NCBI GenBank assembly: GCA_003565815.1
Contig: PXAS01000467.1
Span: forward strand, 1-16,020
Direction: 5' to 3'
DNA: 16,020 nucleotides
Origin: PVC group bacterium
GTDB taxonomy: Bacteria; Verrucomicrobiota; Kiritimatiellia; SS1-B-03-39; UBA6053
Below are positions 12,796-16,020 of this stretch, one piece after another. Each line of letters opens with the position of its first letter. Position 1 is the first letter of the stretch. The notes under the pieces were generated by a model, which had not been told where the DNA came from, ran no database searches, and saw only the letters and a program-made list of their open reading frames with translations. The translations under genes and the position numbers were made by a program.

Positions 12796-14379
12796 TCACG
12801 ACAACAGGCTGCGCAAGCTTTCCAGGCTGTCCGCCGCCTCCGGGGACTTGTCGGGGTGCAACCGGAGAAGCTTGGGCGACCGGATGGCGATGCCGGATTT
12901 GTGGCGTTTGGACGGCCAGAGGCCGTCGAAGGCGATTTCACCGACCCATTCCGGTTTCACCACCCGAACCGGACCGTGTTTTTCGAGGGTGTTTCGTCGC
13001 ACAAATTCATCCACTTCGCTGCGTTCGCGTGGACTGAGTTCATCGGAGCATTTGGCAAAGGTCACGAGTTCGCCGTTCTCCCAAAGCCCAAAGGTCAAAT
13101 GGGCGAAAGCGCCGGGTTGGTTTCCGTCCGCAACCTGAACGTAAAGCAAAACCGCGTTGAGGGTATGCGGAGGGGCGCTCCATTTCCACCAGTCCCCGGG
13201 GACGCGCCCTTCGCGGTATGGGGAATCGAGGCGTTTGAGCATCAGGCCGGTGGCCCCGCGTTGGCGGGATTGGATCCGAAGCGCTTCGAGGTCGGTCCAG
13301 GTTTCGAATTTCAAGGGTTCCGAGACTCGGAAGTGGTCGCACTCATCGATTCCGAACATCGGAACCACTTGGCACACGCGTGAATAGAGGGGCATTTCCC
13401 GGATATCGACCCCCTGGATCTCCATGCAATCGACGGCGAGAAAGGCCACCGGAATTTCGTTTTGCAATTTGGGCCCGGGGTTCTTTTTTTGTATGCGTCT
13501 TTGCAGTTCTCCGAAAGGGAGCGGGCTTTCGTTCTGCCAGGCGAGGATCACGCCGTCCAGGACGGTGCCGTCGGGGAGTTCCCCGGCTTCGCGAATGATT
13601 TCCGGGAAGGCGTCGGAGAGGAGTTCCTCGTCCCGGGACCAGAGCAGGGTTTCGCCGCCGCGTCGGATCAACTGGGCGCGTATCCCGTCCCAATGCCACT
13701 CCACCTGCCAGGCATGGGGGTCGATCAAGGCCGAGACCGTTGTGGTGAGTGACGTGGCCAGAAAGAAAGGGTAGGGGTGTTTGAGAGGATCCTCCGGGTT
13801 GTCGGAGGCGATCCAGTTTTGAAACGCATTCGCGGTGGGGGCTTCGTCCGTCATGAGCCGGTGTTCCACCAGGGCCGGGTCCAAACCGGCGAATTCGGCC
13901 AACGCTTTCGCGGTCAGCCCCCGGTCCACGTTCACGCGCATGCCGCCGAGGAGGATTTTGTTGACCAGGAGGCGTTCCGTGCGGGTGCAGTCGTCCCAGA
14001 GCGCGAACAGTGAAGTCCGTTGTGTTTCGGGATCCGCGTCCCGCAAGGGCAGGAGATGTTCCTCAAGCACCTTGTGAAAGGGGAGATCCAAACCCGCACC
14101 GCGCTCGGGCCACAGCAGGGACAGGGTTTCGGCCAAATCGCCGGTTTCCGCGTGACAGGCCTCCAGCAGCCAGGGGGGCAGCGCCAGTTTTTCCGTGACC
14201 CATTCGCGCAAGCTTCGGGCGGGGACCGGACGCGGCATGCACCCCCCCTTGAGCAGATGCACGGCCCAAGCCGCGTCCGCGGGCGGGGTGTCGGTAAAAT
14301 ATCGTGTCAGGGCCTCCACCTTTTCGGAGGGGGTCCGGGCCTGCTCCAGTGTCTCGAAAAGGTGTGCGAAAGCTTTCAT
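12796..14379 (-). CDS. ATP-dependent DNA ligase homologue (PP_1105 type) with degenerate catalytic motifs
   Basis: The 527-residue protein matches, over its full length, the bacterial ATP-dependent ligases of the PP_1105/'cisplatin damage response' family. It opens MKAFAHLFETLEQARTPSEK and has the DNA-binding domain (KVEALTRYFTDTPPADAAWA, LLVNKILLGGMRVNV), a nucleotidyltransferase core and an OB fold (FAHLTFGLWENGELVTFAK, RHKSGIAIRSPKLLRL). The core, however, lacks key residues. Motif I KxDGxR reads HWDGIR (229-234), so the AMP-accepting lysine is His229. Motif III DGE is DGV (Val277). Motif IV EGLMLK is TGLMLK (Thr377). Motif V KWK is KWS (Ser401). No other lysine lies close to motif I. A normal ligase reaction is therefore unlikely. 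The frame is uninterrupted, which argues for retained function as a pseudoenzyme. The usual partner helicase, exonuclease and phosphoesterase genes are absent here. The start at 14379 matches the family N-terminus. Confidence 0.88.
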   Translation of the reverse strand: MKAFAHLFETLEQARTPSEKVEALTRYFTDTPPADAAWAVHLLKGGCMPRPVPARSLREWVTEKLALPPWLLEACHAETGDLAETLSLLWPERGAGLDLPFHKVLEEHLLPLRDADPETQRTSLFALWDDCTRTERLLVNKILLGGMRVNVDRGLTAKALAEFAGLDPALVEHRLMTDEAPTANAFQNWIASDNPEDPLKHPYPFFLATSLTTTVSALIDPHAWQVEWHWDGIRAQLIRRGGETLLWSRDEELLSDAFPEIIREAGELPDGTVLDGVILAWQNESPLPFGELQRRIQKKNPGPKLQNEIPVAFLAVDCMEIQGVDIREMPLYSRVCQVVPMFGIDECDHFRVSEPLKFETWTDLEALRIQSRQRGATGLMLKRLDSPYREGRVPGDWWKWSAPPHTLNAVLLYVQVADGNQPGAFAHLTFGLWENGELVTFAKCSDELSPRERSEVDEFVRRNTLEKHGPVRVVKPEWVGEIAFDGLWPSKRHKSGIAIRSPKLLRLHPDKSPEAADSLESLRSLLS

Positions 14380-14423
14380 GCGGGTCAGGATAGGCGGTTT
14401 CTCCGAATTGTCAAAACCGGGAA

Positions 14424-14540
14424 ACCACGGATGGGCGGAAACGTAGATCGGCAGTCCCTTGCCGATAACCTGCCGATAAGGAACCACGGATGCACACGGA
14501 TGTGCGGAAACGTAGATCGGCAGTCCCTTGCCAATCACGG
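14424..14540. repeat. Duplicated ACCACGGATG-type intergenic repeat module
   Basis: A 29-bp sequence starting GCGGAAACGTAGATCGG is present twice without mismatch (14435-14463 and 14504-14532), 69 bp apart. Each copy follows ACCACGGATG (14424-14433 and 14483-14492); the second has an extra 11 bp (CACACGGATGT) inserted between the parts. TGCCGATAA is also repeated in tandem (14460-14468, 14471-14479). Related ACCACGGATG-rich intergenic repeats recur in several PVC genomes, to my knowledge. The repeat is read in-frame only by an artificial extension of the ligase ORF. Confidence 0.75.
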
Positions 14541-14640
14541 CCTTCTTCTCCCCTTCTTTCCCTCTCTTTTTCTGAAACTCCGCACTTCACACTTCTTCCC
14601 TTCACCCTCACTCTTGATGTTTCTTCTTGAAACTTTCCCG
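14541..14640. other. Polypyrimidine tract upstream of rpsA
   Basis: The plus strand is an uninterrupted run of 33 pyrimidines at 14541-14573 and stays strongly C/T-rich to about 14640. It belongs to the 379-bp stretch 14380-14758 between the ligase homologue and rpsA, together with the repeat module. The last 120 bp should contain the rpsA promoter and 5' untranslated region, but I see only weak promoter-like hexamers (for example TTGAAA at 14627-14632 without a good partner). Confidence 0.55.
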
Positions 14641-14758
14641 CGCTTTGGCTTGCTTTTTCATGGAAAGCGCCTATTTCAGGCGGCTCTGTCGGGGATTCCT
14701 CCCCGCACCCGGCTCCTTCCGGCGCCGGTTGTCTGTTAACCCAAACCCAAAACACTAG

Positions 14759-16020
<1,262 letters not shown>

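Noticed and set aside
14380..14538. N-terminal extension of the ligase homologue to 14538
   Set aside because: It would translate the intergenic repeat twice (IGKGLPIYVSAHP appears two times). The family N-terminus MKAFA begins at 14379.
14424..14540. CRISPR-like array
   Set aside because: There are only two copies, with modular insertions and no regular spacers, and no cas genes are near.

Overview
The window looks like chromosomal DNA of a GC-rich (roughly 55-60% by eye), probably Gram-negative bacterium. Several clues point to the Planctomycetes-Verrucomicrobia-Chlamydiae (PVC) superphylum, most likely a verrucomicrobial or kiritimatiellal relative. These are two secreted 'NGD-repeat' proteins with a jelly-roll-like core, a DUF1570-type membrane-anchored peptidase-like protein, a secreted PDZ protein, the ACCACGGATG-type intergenic repeat, and many genes without a clear Shine-Dalgarno site. 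The assignment is inference from gene content; no rRNA or other phylogenetic marker was compared.

Left part (1-4756, all minus strand). A tightly coupled operon runs gpsA -> EamA/DMT transporter -> coaBC -> an unidentified gene cut by the window edge. Every junction is a 1-4 bp stop/start overlap (ATGA, TAATG, ATGA). Upstream lies a separate DUF1570-like zinc-peptidase-like gene that may be transcribed as a leaderless mRNA.

Middle (4757-7577). A gap of about 380 bp holds a possible broken small membrane ORF. A secreted YceI-family protein (+) then converges with menD (-, menaquinone synthesis). An 88-bp divergent region with a perfect 14-bp palindrome separates menD from two adjacent co-directional genes (7578-9041 and 9048-10382). 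Those two encode related secreted proteins, each with two NGD-type repeats on either side of a jelly-roll-like core.

Right part (10383-16020). A secreted PDZ protein and a membrane-anchored endonuclease/exonuclease/phosphatase-fold protein lie on the minus strand. A DUF420/CtaM-like membrane protein lies on the plus strand. Next comes a full-length homologue of the bacterial ATP-dependent DNA ligases of the PP_1105 type (minus strand). A 379-bp intergenic region with a duplicated repeat module and a polypyrimidine tract leads into rpsA (ribosomal protein S1), which runs off the right edge.

The most notable result is the ligase homologue. Its reading frame and overall family sequence are intact, but the catalytic lysine of motif I is histidine. 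Conserved acidic or basic residues of motifs III, IV and V are also replaced, so it appears to be a catalytically dead ligase-fold protein. The remaining genes are mostly housekeeping (CoA, phospholipid precursor, menaquinone, translation) mixed with lineage-specific envelope proteins. I saw no mobile element, CRISPR array, tRNA or rRNA.
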